Part shown: piece after piece, positions 12,058-23,599 of the stretch
Layout of the letters: the number at the start of each line of letters is the position of its first letter
Position numbering within the stretch: the stretch's first letter is position 1
Source: Congeria kusceri
Lineage: Eukaryota; Mollusca; Bivalvia; Myida; Dreissenidae
Direction: 5' to 3'
Assembly (NCBI GenBank): GCA_027627225.1
Contig: CM051029.1
Location: forward strand, 9,432,215 to 9,496,214
Length of the DNA: 64,000 nucleotides
The notes under the pieces: model-generated
Databases searched by the model: none
What the model was told of the DNA's origin: nothing
The model's input: only the letters and a program-made list of their open reading frames with translations
Translations under genes and position numbers: made by a program

Positions 12058-15000
12058 ATGATGGATGAAGAAATGGAGGTAAGTATTTGTTTGTTCATTG
12101 TAGTAGTGTTATGAAAGTTTCTGTTTGAAATGTGTTAATTTCCAGAGCTTTAATAACATGAACCGTCTGAAGTGAAAGTAAAAGAAAACGACTGTCGCAG
12201 GTTTGCTCAATAGCCTAGTGTTTTACCACTAATGTTTAGTAAACTTAACGCTATCCAAATCGAAATCATTGAATGTTATGTAATGAGTAATAAAACGATA
12301 TTTTTTCTGTACATTTTAAATAAATAAATGTAGAGGTAGATATTATTATTTCTCGAGTGTTTTAAGATCCCATACTGACCCTATAAGCACAAGCATGTAG
12401 TTATGAAAGATTGTTATTAACGTACTATTATTGCTTCAAATAGCAACGAATTTGACATACCTTTCAGAATAAAAATGAAAATAATTGGAGTTTTTGACAT
12501 TTCAAATTTGTCGAGTCATTCTCGTCATTTAATTGTAAATAGATCCACACAATTTGCTTCTTAACTCATCAGACGAGTCTGTGGTGTAAAGGTTACATAG
12601 TTCGCTTAAGAATCGGTTGACTGAAGTTCAAATCCCTCCTCCAGAATGTTTTTTTTTTCCTGTTATTTGTAATTTTCAGCTATTTACATGCACACCATTA
12701 TTTATTATTTAACTAATACTTAATCTTTATCACGTTAAATAGAGCACATGCCATTCAATTTAAATTTAAGCGCTTCATGTTCCCCTACAAGCAAAGTGCA
12801 TCATGTTCAATTTTGTTCAATTTTTTAAAAGTACGGTTAACTAATAGGAACTTACAATAATATAATTGATTGACAACGAAATGGTGAACTGAGTAATAAG
12901 TCAGCTTCTTAATGAAGCGTTTTTTTTTGTAATTTGATTTCCAGAAGTGAATTGCATAAGTCCATTGTCTGAAATGCGCATATGTATTTAATTTGAGACT
13001 TAAAAGGATTTTTGTTTTAATATAGGAGTTGGAGAGTGTACTCTCTCAACATTTTGGGAAGACCCCTGTTACTACGCCATTTGCTTCGCAAGAGATTGAC
13101 GAGTTCTCAGCAGATGAAGAAGAAGTTGAAATTGATGTGAGTGCAGATGGCATCGGTGAAATAATCGAAGGACGGGTTCGAGATTACGTGTCTCACCAGG
13201 AAGTTGATGAAGAGGAAGAAGATGAAGAGAGTGATGATGGGCGTGACATTCTGGATTTGGCTTCGAACGATGATGAGGATTTGAAACAAGTTGAAAAGTT
13301 CTGTACTGAGGGTTGTGGATGCAGACACGACTGTGCACAGAAACTGAATGTAGGGACAGTGTATGAACATATTTTGAATGTCCGTGAAATGGAAAAAAAT
13401 GCAAAAGATCTATATTTGATGGGCGTTCTGCAAGATGATAGAAGCTCGGCTGTCACAAACAGAGGAAAGAAGAGACAACGAAGTAGATGCACTTTTAAAT
13501 TCAGTGGTAAAATAGTGTGTCGACCAACATTTCAAGTGTGTTATGACATCGGACGAATTGCGCTGAACAATTTGATGTCGCACATGTCACAACATGCCGT
13601 CGTGTCTAGAACACACGGCAATGTAGGCCGACGCCCAAAGCACGCACTAGGGTTTGACGACGTTCAGCGTGTAATTAAATACCTACAGAATTACGCTGAG
13701 CACGAGGGTATCCCGATGCCGGCGGCACCACGGGGAAGGGACAACATACCACCGACGTACTTACCTGCGAGCACTACAAAGCTCAACTTGTACAAAGACT
13801 ACACAAAGCAGTGTACATTGGATCATAGAATCATTAAAGTCACTGCTTTCAAAGATGTATGGTCGAAATGCATCCCACACATCCGGATTGCCTCTCCCCG
13901 TGATGATGTCTGCGCCACGTGTGAAAAAATGCGAAAACGCGTGGTAGACGCTCTAGAGGAAGAGGCTAAGCTTGAGGCGACAGACGCGTACGGTGACCAT
14001 ATAAGGCGTGCTCAGATGGTAATCACCTATATGGTTAAACATTGTAAATGCGCTTAAATTATTGTCATGTTTATTCTTCATCTTTTCGTATTGACATTCG
14101 TGGCATTAATCCGACTCTGTAAACACATTCATTTCCTTCTGTTTGAATTTTTTAATAATTTAACAATAAAAGATGTTATTATTTTGTAAGAGAAATTATT
14201 TTTTATTTCTGTCATTATTTTTATTTTTCAGGAACGGGAGCTCTATAATGAGTGTATACGAAGAAGTCGAGAAACACCGGACGCTGATCGTTACCATCAT
14301 TTCACATTTGACTTTAGCCAAAGTGTGAGCCTTCCTCATCACTTCAACCAGATGGGACCATTATACTTCCTGTCCCTGAGGAAGATCCATATCTTTGGTT
14401 TCAGAATAGATGGCGACCCGCGCCAACTCAATTTCATCATTGATGAAAATGAGACCATGGCTAAAGATGGTGGCGAAGCTCAAGGTCCTAACGCTGTCAT
14501 CTCCATGATTGATTGGGCGATCGAAAACCGTGGCGGTGATCCGGCGTCTTTTGCCATGCATGCCGATAACTGTCCAGGTATTAATATGTATAATTAAACT
14601 ATAAAGTACATATTTTTTTACTTTGTGAAAAGTGTGTGTCACATTCGCGTATTGTTTATGTTTAACTTATTTTTATGAATTTCAAATATGCATTTTATGT
14701 AAAAGTTAAATAATAATAATAGTAATTACTTAGTAAGAAAATAACATATTTGTCATTTTCTTAATAAATATTTATGCTTCAATATTTTTTTTTCTATTTC
14801 AGGTCAAAACAAAAACCGGTTCCTGTTGGGCTACTTCATGTGGCGAGTCATGACTGGACAGCAACAAACTATAGAATACCTTATGCAGATACCAGGTTGG
14901 TAACACAACACAAGATACTGATATTAAAATTGATTCGCAAATAAGAACGTATGGGTGCTCATAATCATTTGAATCATTTGTATACATGTATTTAATTATT

Positions 15001-15729
15001 TTTTAATGTTTACGTAATGAATGAAGTTAAATTCAAAAAATTAACAGCAACAACACTATAAACATAATTTTCAAGACCAAGCACGCAACAGGAAATATTA
15101 TGTACTTGGGTATATTAAGTGAACATCATTACAGGACATGCAAAATGCCACGTGGACGGAGGCTTTGGGAACATTAAGACGCTCTTCAGACGGACCGATT
15201 GTGAGAGCATGGACCAATTGGAGGCCGTTGTAAATAATTCGTCTGAAACGAACACCGCCGTGCGATACCCGGCATGGTCCTGGAGGAACTGGAAGGAGTT
15301 TCTTGGATAGCATTTCAAGGCAGTCAATGGAATAAGGTAGCAGCATGCATAATAATACTATTAATTTATTGACTATTTCGGCGTTCAATTTTAAGTCCTA
15401 GTAGCTTCTTTTTATTTTTTTAAACTGTACATTATTTCGTAATTCAGAAAAAAAAAATGTGTGTATTCGTTTGCAGGCAGTACCAGTACTTTAAGTTCTC
15501 TGCCGATGAGCCAGGAATAGTAACGTTAAGGGCATCACGTGACGCTGTACATAAGACTGCGTGCATTTTAAAGGACCCAGCGTTCCGCTTCAGTAATGCT
15601 ACTCGACCAGATGTTGTGCCCGCGGCCGGCTTGAGCACAGCAAGACAGGCATATCTCTATAACTCTGTTCGACCGTACGTTCGACCCGCGTACCAGGACT
15701 CCATATGCCCAGGATCAGACGCAGAATAA
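12058..15729 (+). pseudogene. Transposase-like gene, 6 exons, one nonsense codon
   Basis: Exons 12058-12078, 13026-14018, 14232-14577, 14803-14895, 15135-15336 and 15477-15729 splice in frame (phases 0,0,1,1,2) to 635 codons plus stop. The N-terminus is acidic, then has Cys-rich segments (FCTEGCGCRHDC, later DDVCATC), then a basic region (GNVGRRPKHALGF) that may bind DNA. The C-terminal half has blocks shared by a large family of uncharacterised invertebrate proteins: FDFSQSVSLPHHFNQMGPLY, LIDENET-like FIIDENETMAKDG, HADNCPGQNKNRF and GHAKCHVDGGFGNIKTLFRR. I read these as an RNase-H-fold DDE-type core with candidate acidic residues in FDFS, HADNC and HVDGG; this is inference. In-frame TAG at 15308-15310 (FLG-stop-HFKAVNG) breaks an otherwise open gene, and coding continues through exon 6 (QYQYFKFSADEPG). 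It lies inside TIRs, supporting a transposon role. Recent inactivation or a base error are both possible. Confidence 0.75.
12570..12640 (+). other. tRNA-like fragment in transposon intron 1
   Basis: GTCTGTGGTGTAAAGGTTAC resembles an A-box arm and GAAGTTCAAATCC a B box about 40 nt downstream, followed by a T-run (12647-12658). It could be a tRNA relic or the head of a SINE. Confidence 0.35.
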
Positions 15730-16094
15730 TTGTGCTCATCTTGATTGATTTGCAGCATGAATGACGATCATCATATCAATGTGTTGTGTTAACAGTATTT
15801 GACAGGCATTGGGTTTTAGTAAATCTGATATAATATAACGTACTCAACTAAAGTATTGCTGTCCATCTTTATCTCCCATACTCTTTGCATTCCTTCGTTG
15901 CTAGGCAACAATAAAGTATTATTCTATGACAACATAATGAATTAAACAACTTAGCTAACCACTGTTATGGTCCATATGATAAATCAACATGTTAGTATGT
16001 TGTTTTAATAAAACCAGAATTAAAATACAACGCGTGATATTTTCTCGATTTGTCGCAAATGACTTCAACGTCAAACATAAAATGTTACATTACA

Positions 16095-16102
16095 TGACGT
16101 CA
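16095..16102. promoter_or_regulatory. CRE-like palindrome TGACGTCA (right subterminal)
   Basis: Second perfect copy, about 150 bp inside the right end of the transposon; mirrors the left copy. Confidence 0.35.
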
Positions 16103-16216
16103 CGGAAATGCGCATAACTTTGGCGTTTCTTAACCGATTTTAATTATCTTTTTACCGTCCAACTTAAAAATGAATGCACTATAAAAATCGACAAAAAAAC
16201 AAAAATGTGAAAAATT

Positions 16217-16249
16217 GCCATTTATGCATGTTTTTTCACGACGCGGCCC
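16217..16249 (-). repeat. Right terminal inverted repeat
   Basis: Ends CGACGCGGCCC and is the complement of the left end at 11907-11939. Confidence 0.8.
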
Positions 16250-16255
16250 ATATAT

Positions 16256-17870
16256 ACATCGGAAGTAATTATTTGTTACGCAGATTTGATTAGAAGTAGG
16301 CATACAACAACCGATTACATAACATGACACAGATATTAATATCATGTACACAAGCCTATATCACTTTACGCGCATATCACACGTTTAACGAACGGGCAGA
16401 GTTCAGTTGCATTTAGTGCATATTTATATACATTTTACACAAGCATAAAGAAACATAAACATAACAAAGTTTGAAAAAAAAACATACACACATGTACAGG
16501 AAAGAAACACTTAGATGAAATAAATAAATATATATCAATATAGTTGTCATTGTACTAGTTGTACATGGTTTGAAACTAGTTTTACGTTCTGAATGTAAAC
16601 ATGTACATGTATGTTGAAGTTTTAGATAAGGTTTCATGTTTAACATACAAACTACACGTACATGAGCGCAATAGTGACATACACAAAAGCATTGTTAGGT
16701 AACATCATTTGATTAGTTTTGGTTTATTGTTGAATATACACATTAAACGTACGCGAGCTCAATAGTGACAAGCTAGTTAATTTAAGTAATCAGTTGCTTA
16801 ATCTAAGCCTTAACACTAGGATTAATGTAAAGGGGCAATAATCTAGTTCGCACTACTTTAGTAACATGCATCGTATTATATCCCCTGATATGATCGAAAT
16901 TAAGTAGCAATTTCTGATTAGTAGTACACACTTTGTGAAATATTAAATATGCTTCAGACTTTGTTTCACGTATATCCAGGTACATTTTAGCTACACTGAA
17001 CCTGTATCACATGATTCCGTCTTCGGTATGCCCTTATATAGTAAATCTGACAGTGATGTAAATGCTGTATCTTGCATACTAACAACTCCATTCCGTGCAA
17101 CTAACAATTCCTAATAATTGGTATTGATTAAATTTTTGAAATCGCTGTACTCGTAAAATAATGATGTAAATATAAAAAGTCGAATACGAGGTATTATTAA
17201 TGTCCCTATTTGTCAATGCCCTGTTTTGTGTTAGTAACAGTATCGCGTATGTAAATGTATATGAACGATGTTTTAACAGCATAACATAGGCCTCATTGTG
17301 TTTTGTGTTTTCCATATTTTTTATATATTTTGCAATAGTGCAATTGGCCACTTGCCTGACATAAATGATTGCATGATGCAAATAAAGTTGTGTTGTTTAA
17401 GTCTTTCTCATGCAGCTGGTGTTTCAAAGTTTAATATGTCATTATTTACCACCTTTTTACACGCAATTACTTTTGATTAAATCCTGGATTCTTATCCACC
17501 CATTGTATTTCTAATGTGTCTATGTAACAAAAAGCTGCGTCAAGTTAGATTTAGGACATATGGATGCATTTCACACAAATATTTATTCGCATATAATAGC
17601 TTGTATTTAGGTCACATAATTATTGATTGTCGTAAACTGGTTGCAAGATTGTATTTCATGTATAAGCTATTGATCCACTGTACTGATAAGCCGTATTTAA
17701 TACCATATTAAATTATTGTCATACTGCTGTGAGGAAGTTTTTAAAGAAACATTGCACACATGTAACCCGTGTAATCATTCGTCGAGTTTCAAAAACTAGT
17801 TTGAACAATTTAACAAAGTCGCATCTTAGACGTTTAAAACCAGCTAATTAATAAATTTTGTTGTTACGCA
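16256..17870. other. Intergenic, nothing recognised
   Basis: Searched by eye for N-terminal PTP-domain exons belonging to the relic downstream; none recognised. Confidence 0.45.
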
Positions 17871-17873
17871 CTG

Positions 17874-20800
17874 TCACTTCAAAACGTTCCGGTCTACTGC
17901 AGTGCTGGCCCAAGGTTCGATCTGTCGCCATGGCAGGTAGCTCGCCGTGGATGGTCCAATGCAGGTATAATGCTGTCATCGTGATTTATTGAATCAAATA
18001 CGCTAAATATTTTTGTACACGGTATATGAACAGCCAACAAATGTTAACCTGCATTTGAGCAAACAAATTGCATTTGTATTGTTAAAAAATCCCTGGTAAA
18101 GAGTATATAAGATTTAAATTTCAAGTGCGAAACATATCGAAGACATAATTTATTCATGTCTTCATTTACATAGTCTTTAGACAATTCGTCTTGTATGTGC
18201 TGTGTTTAAACCAAACCTTTCTAATGTTTCGCAATGTTTGTTGTATTGTGTAAAGCTGGAATGGTCCATACTGGGACCTGTATTGCTCTAGACTACCTGT
18301 ATGGCGGAAAAACAGGTTAATTTTTTAATCCTTAAATTGAGGGAACAAAGGATTAATATGGTGCAAACAAAGGTAAGCTTTCCTGTCACATTGATATAAT
18401 TATTATAATTCTAATCACAAGCTTAGTGTGTGCAAATATGAACCATTATCATAAATTGTATTAATTTTATCTTATTAGTTTTGATATGTCAAAGTAACTG
18501 TTGTATTAAAACAAATGCACTGGATATTTTCATATTAGTTGCATGATCCACAGCTCCAGTATTTATACATCCATGAAGTTCCTTGTGAGGCACTTTGTCA
18601 AGAAGGAGATGAACTGACAAACAAGGTGTATGCTGGTTCTAACCAATCAAATGACTTCATTAACCAGGAATACGAGATATGAATTAAAATCTACTACCTT
18701 ATTTGGATAGTATTAATATACATGTACAGGGTACAGGTAAAATGGGCGTGTTTCTTGTTATATTACTGCCTTTGTTATAGTTTAACACAACTAGTAATAA
18801 CACTAGACACACTAACTATAGTATATAAAACTTGGTTCTTACATGGCTGGTAAAGTATGTATAGTTTATTATAGTGTAATATTAATTGTCAAAACAACTG
18901 CTCAAATTGCAACATTACCTAATACTAACTAAACTACACATTATTTTCGTAGAATGCCGTAAAACAAGTCTTGAGTATATATCGAACTCACTATGAAGCA
19001 TTCCATTGAAATTTAAATACACGTCCAGATGATGAAACATTCACATTTCCCTGATTTTGTGGAAGCAACGGCAGATAAAGATTACTATTAGATGATGAAA
19101 AACCTGAAAATTAGAGGATGAACGTTGATCCAGCTGCGGTACCGGCTGCGTTGTTTAGTATATTTCATGAAATACTATTAAAGCTAGCAATATACGTATA
19201 AGTTATATGACTAAAATTTAAATATTTGTATTTGAAAGTGCCTAGTCTAACCATTATAACTACACGATTCTTTAATTAATGTATAGCATACTCTTCGTTC
19301 TAATGAAACGTTTTTCAGGTCTAACTTAAATCACGTGTTTTGAATGCTATTTGTGTTTATACTTTCAATGTTTCAGGGACTAGGTGAGTATCCTTAATGC
19401 ATCTCGTTTGGCAGACTAGATTATTGAGTCTTGTTGTCTTGTTGTACAATAAACGATATATACAATTTTGTTTCAGAGGACAAATACCGACCGGTCCTGA
19501 AATTGTTTGTACATGTGAAGGGTCAAAACGATAACATTAATGCAGTTTTCATATCGGTAAATACAAAATTATCCATGCACTTGTATCTGTATGGATATAT
19601 TATATTTTATAGCGATAATAAAACCAGTAGTGTGCACGTTTTCATACCAAAATATACGAATGACTGTACACATGCGAATGGTGTGTGAATATCTGTGTGC
19701 ATATATATGTATTCATATATCTGTACATGTCTGACTAGCAGTCTGTATGTTTTGTATTTGGGTGCCAGCATATTATCCAATCTATATCTGGGTAATTACT
19801 TTTTTATCAGTTATCGGCATGATTGTTTACCCAAATCTGCGATAGATATAAGTAATTACTAGTAACATTGCAAAACGTGGAATATGTAAATGTAATGATT
19901 ACTTTTGTGTCATGAATACATTGCTCGAGCTAGACAAACTGATCTTAACCCAGTGCGTTTGCTACATGACCACTATGTAAAGACGGTCGGTACGTTTTGC
20001 GACGAGGTTAATACATATGTATTGCATTAAAAAAATACTGTACATTAGAGGCTGTATGCTAATGGAACACGGGCTTTATCAATATTATTATACACAACAA
20101 TGTCAAAACACAACTGATTATTATATAGATAATACGTTATTCTGTTTAAGATTAACACCAACAAAACATTAAAATAACAAATAGATCAGCATATTAACGT
20201 GTAGTTGATATTTGGAATGTGGTTTTCTACTATCAAATGCGTGTATACATTCAGGACCATTCATTCGTCCCGGTTGATGACAAAGTCCTGGTACTAGGTC
20301 TATTTGCAGCCAAACTTGTCTCTAGCTCACAAAGGGGTCATATTAGGGACAGTACCATTGTATACAACCGTCGGAGAGGTAACCATTACACTATATTATA
20401 TAAATTATTGCATAAGGCGTAACAGGTATTGAACTGTCGACAGTTGGATATGTAACGAAACTTGCGATACATATTTTTCACATGAAATGTATCGTGTTTT
20501 GCAGTAAAAGGGTTTCGATGTTCGAGTGTTACAGTTTACCAAGTGGCCCAAAAATGCGAAGCGGAGGATCTGCTGAACATTGTGATAGACGTTTAAGAGT
20601 TTGCAACATAAGGACCGGTTGTCATTCAGTGCCAGTAAGAATAACATTCAACTATATTTCTAAAAACAGGCAATAACGAATTGTGTAATTTGTATATAAC
20701 ATTACAATTTCAGGCAGGTGGTTTTGATACGAATACTCATCTGCAACATAGTATGTTGGAAGCTATATATATTAATATGCGTGTATTTATCAAATTAAAC

Positions 20801-20967
20801 ACAATGCGCAAGGTACATGTTTTAATTGCTACGATCGATGCACCCATAGTGTATTGTTCGCTGTCATGTGGTGCGTTTTGGAGAAAATAAAACGTGACGG
20901 CGAGGTTGCTGTTGCTGAAACCGAGAGAATGGTCAGAAAACGGAGAAAACAAATAATAACCAATGCG
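17874..20967 (+). pseudogene. Receptor-type protein tyrosine phosphatase relic (D1 and D2 domains)
   Basis: Exon remains occur in PTPR order. D1: LQNVPVYCSAG (17877-17909), AGMVHTGTCIALDYLYGGKT (18256-18315), VNFLILKLREQRINMVQTK (18316-18372, strong donor GTAAGC), and LQYLYIHEVPCEAL (from 18554, donor after 18626). D2: YRPVLKLFVHVKGQNDNINA (19476-19556), a segment ending LFAAKLVSSSQRGHIRDSTI (20255-20378), VLQFTKWPKNAK plus AEDLLNIVIDV and GPVVIQC (20505-20634), and FAVMWCVLEKIKRDGEV followed by MVRKRRKQ (to 20967, donor GTAAGT). In the family, D1 hydrolyses phosphotyrosine through HCSAGxGR. Here His is Tyr and the catalytic Arg is His. Other lesions: a frameshift between GGKT and VNFL, no GT donor after YCSA, and a frameshift plus two stops in the TKWPKNAK exon. 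Intron positions are kept, so it arose by duplication, not retrotransposition. N-terminal exons of D1 and the receptor ectodomain were not found. Confidence 0.8.
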
Positions 20968-21869
20968 GTAAGTATGCACAGCTGTTAGGAATTTTAAATT
21001 AAAGTATGTTTTCAATTTTCAAAACACTATATTTTAATAGTGTATGGCATTACACGTATAGTATACACGTTTAATATATATTATGCGATATATTTTCAAA
21101 CACAATACCGATCTTGCAATGAATGCGCACGAAAGTATACATATTTAATGGTGCACGTGGTACGACTAGGTTCACGGCTTTTTGCGACATGAATTCATGA
21201 AATGCAAGTTAAACATTAAACTGGTGAAACGTGCCCACCCTTCAATCCTCATTTAAGTATAAACGATTGAATAATGCTGTTTAAATTGTTATATGTTTAG
21301 GTTATACTTCAACACTTCAGTGTTGAGAGGACACAGTGTGTTAACATAATGTAATGACAATAATAATGCTACGTGTAACGTGCTTACTACAGGATTCTTT
21401 TCAAAGTAGTTTTTTGTTATGGACACTGAGACAATTGTGTGTTTCATGTCAATGTAGCATCTTTTCAATTATATAACATGTGTCTATTGTAACTGAAATG
21501 GAAGTCTAGTTTGCATGTCTGCATTAGAAGGTGCTTTATTCATTAACTCTCAATGCACAAATATTTGAACTATGCATGTGTATATTACTTTCAGTTTAAC
21601 GTCCGAATATCCATACCATTGTCAGTGTGTATAATTATAAATAAAGGAAACTGAATGTAGATAAGTAAATAAGTGGTTGACACGGATTGGTAGTTGCTAA
21701 TTTGTAGCTGGGTCTGACGGCCATTATATAATCTTGTCTGAATGGTTTTGAATGGTTGGCACAAATATTGGTTGAATGCATTTACACGTATCTAGCTTGT
21801 GCGAGTACGTTGACTTTCATAGTAGCATTCATCCGTAATTCAAAAATGGATGTTGTTCGTTTGTTTTGT
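20968..21869. other. Intergenic, nothing recognised
   Basis: The final D2 exon of the phosphatase relic would be expected here but was not recognised. Confidence 0.45.
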
Positions 21870-22500
21870 TTTGTAGAAATACTAGTAAGGCTCTTCCTTG
21901 GCTGTGTTATAGAAATAATTGTGTGGCACTAGGGTTGTTACATTACCTAGATCGGTTGTTTAAGAGATAATGATGCAGGACTAGAACAATTATTTGGCTG
22001 GAATTTTCTAGAGTAAATAGTGCATGTCTTCTGAAAATACATTGACGGGTAGTTCTAAGGTATATAGAGCTGGATAAGGAACACTACTAGGCTGGGTTGT
22101 TCCGGGGAGAATAGTGAATGACCATGGTTGTTACTTGGATGGGTATTTGAAACTTTCAGGACTAGCACACTTGTTTAGATGTGTAGTTTACTTGGATGGT
22201 TATTCTATAGTTCCGAACGTGAACAACATTTTTTTGAAGGGTTGTTCTAGTCTGAATAGTGTCGATTAATGCTAGTTACCTGCTTGGAATTTACTAGAGT
22301 GATATTGAAGGACAACGGTAGTTACTTAGGTGGTTGTTATAGATGGGGAATTGTGCCTGATGAGGTTTGTCTCTTGACTTGTTTGTGGCTGGTTGGCCAA
22401 TACAAAGTTGTTTGATGGTTCTAAATAATACAGATGATGATAGTTTTGACCGTGGTGGTTGTTTATAGTGCTGATATTGCAAGTGTTCCAACTATTGATT
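21870..22500. repeat. Degenerate tandem repeat, unit roughly 50-80 bp
   Basis: Loose recurrences of GGTTGTT, TTACTTGG, TCTAGAGT, AATAGTG and GGACTA in the same order several times. Heavily diverged; unit length uncertain. Confidence 0.45.
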
Positions 22501-23119
22501 CTAAGTAAAATAGTGTTTTGACTTAATATATATTTTTAATATAAATAGGTTCAATAAACGTGTGTTGAGTTTTAATGGGCAGACGTTGCAGTTATCCACA
22601 ATGCTATGAAATGATATAAACTGCTCCGTTGGATATTATTGGGTCATAATTTACAGATAAGGTTTGCATACCTACAATGCCATAAATAAAGTTTAGTTTA
22701 AGAATGAGCATAACCAACTTTATCTTGCAAACTGAATTGTGAATGTATACTAACTTAGTTAAATTACAACATTGACTTTGTCCCTCATAGCAGTATAACC
22801 AAATGGGAAGAGCAATTTTCTAAATCACTTCATCTTTGTGCAAATCGCCCCATACATCTATAAAAACATATTTAGGACACAGACAAGGACGTTGCATTAG
22901 GAAGTCCAAAAGAACAAAAAACGTAATATAATATATAACAAATAATTGAAAACACACGTTTGCGTAATAAAACTTTTATACTTTCTGCTTTCCACTAATT
23001 TATCGGTGAAATAAAAATGGTAATTCACTGTTTAAAATAGTGAAAAATTACCACTTTGATAATTTGACTGTTTTATACTGGTTCCCGATATAAAAAATCA
23101 GGCGATATTTTCCAACAAA
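22501..23119. other. Spacer, nothing recognised
   Basis: AT-rich, no gene or RNA recognised. Confidence 0.5.
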
Positions 23120-23599
23120 AGGGCCACGATGGCCCTATGTCACTGTATTGAGTTAAAGGCATCATAATTGCTTATAACAAGAGGGCCAAATGGCACTAAA
23201 GCACATACATGAGTATAAAGATCTGGGCTTTGCAGTCAGGATAAGATATGTATAGTCTATATAAACCATGTGACCCACAGGGCGTGGCCACTCTCTACCC
23301 GAGGGGTATATTTTGAACAATATTTGAAGAGTACCACTTTACAATAATTTTACATACCAAATATGAAACCACTTAGCCTTGCAGTTTCAGAGAAGATTTT
23401 TGAAGCCGCTTCGATATTTAAATCTATAAAAACTATGTGACCAACCTGGCGTGGCAATATTTTATCCCAGGGAAATCATTTGAACATTCTTTAGAACAAT
23501 ACCACGATACACTGTTACATACCAATTACAATAAACGTGGAAATTCCACGAAAACCAAATTTTTTTTAACGAAATGCATTAAGTCAGCACAAACATTTT

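Larger units (their letters stand above)
11907..16249 (+). mobile_element. Near-complete DNA transposon with TIRs and a six-exon transposase-like gene
   Basis: The left end starts GGGCCGCGTCGCGACAAAAC. The right end, reverse-complemented, starts GGGCCGCGTCGTGAAAAAAC. Similarity runs about 33 bp. The element is 4,343 bp and is flanked on both sides by ATATAT (11901-11906 and 16250-16255), a candidate target duplication, although the target is itself a TA run. A palindromic TGACGTCA lies near each end (11973-11980, 16095-16102). Inside is one intron-containing gene (12058-15729). The superfamily could not be assigned from the sequence alone. Confidence 0.8.

Noticed and set aside
13072..13492. 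Minus-strand frames opposite the transposase exon
   Set aside because: Shadows of the acidic coding exon on the plus strand.
11901..16255. Assigning the transposon to a named superfamily
   Set aside because: The TIR and ATATAT flanks are compatible with several superfamilies and the target is a TA run, so the duplication length is ambiguous.
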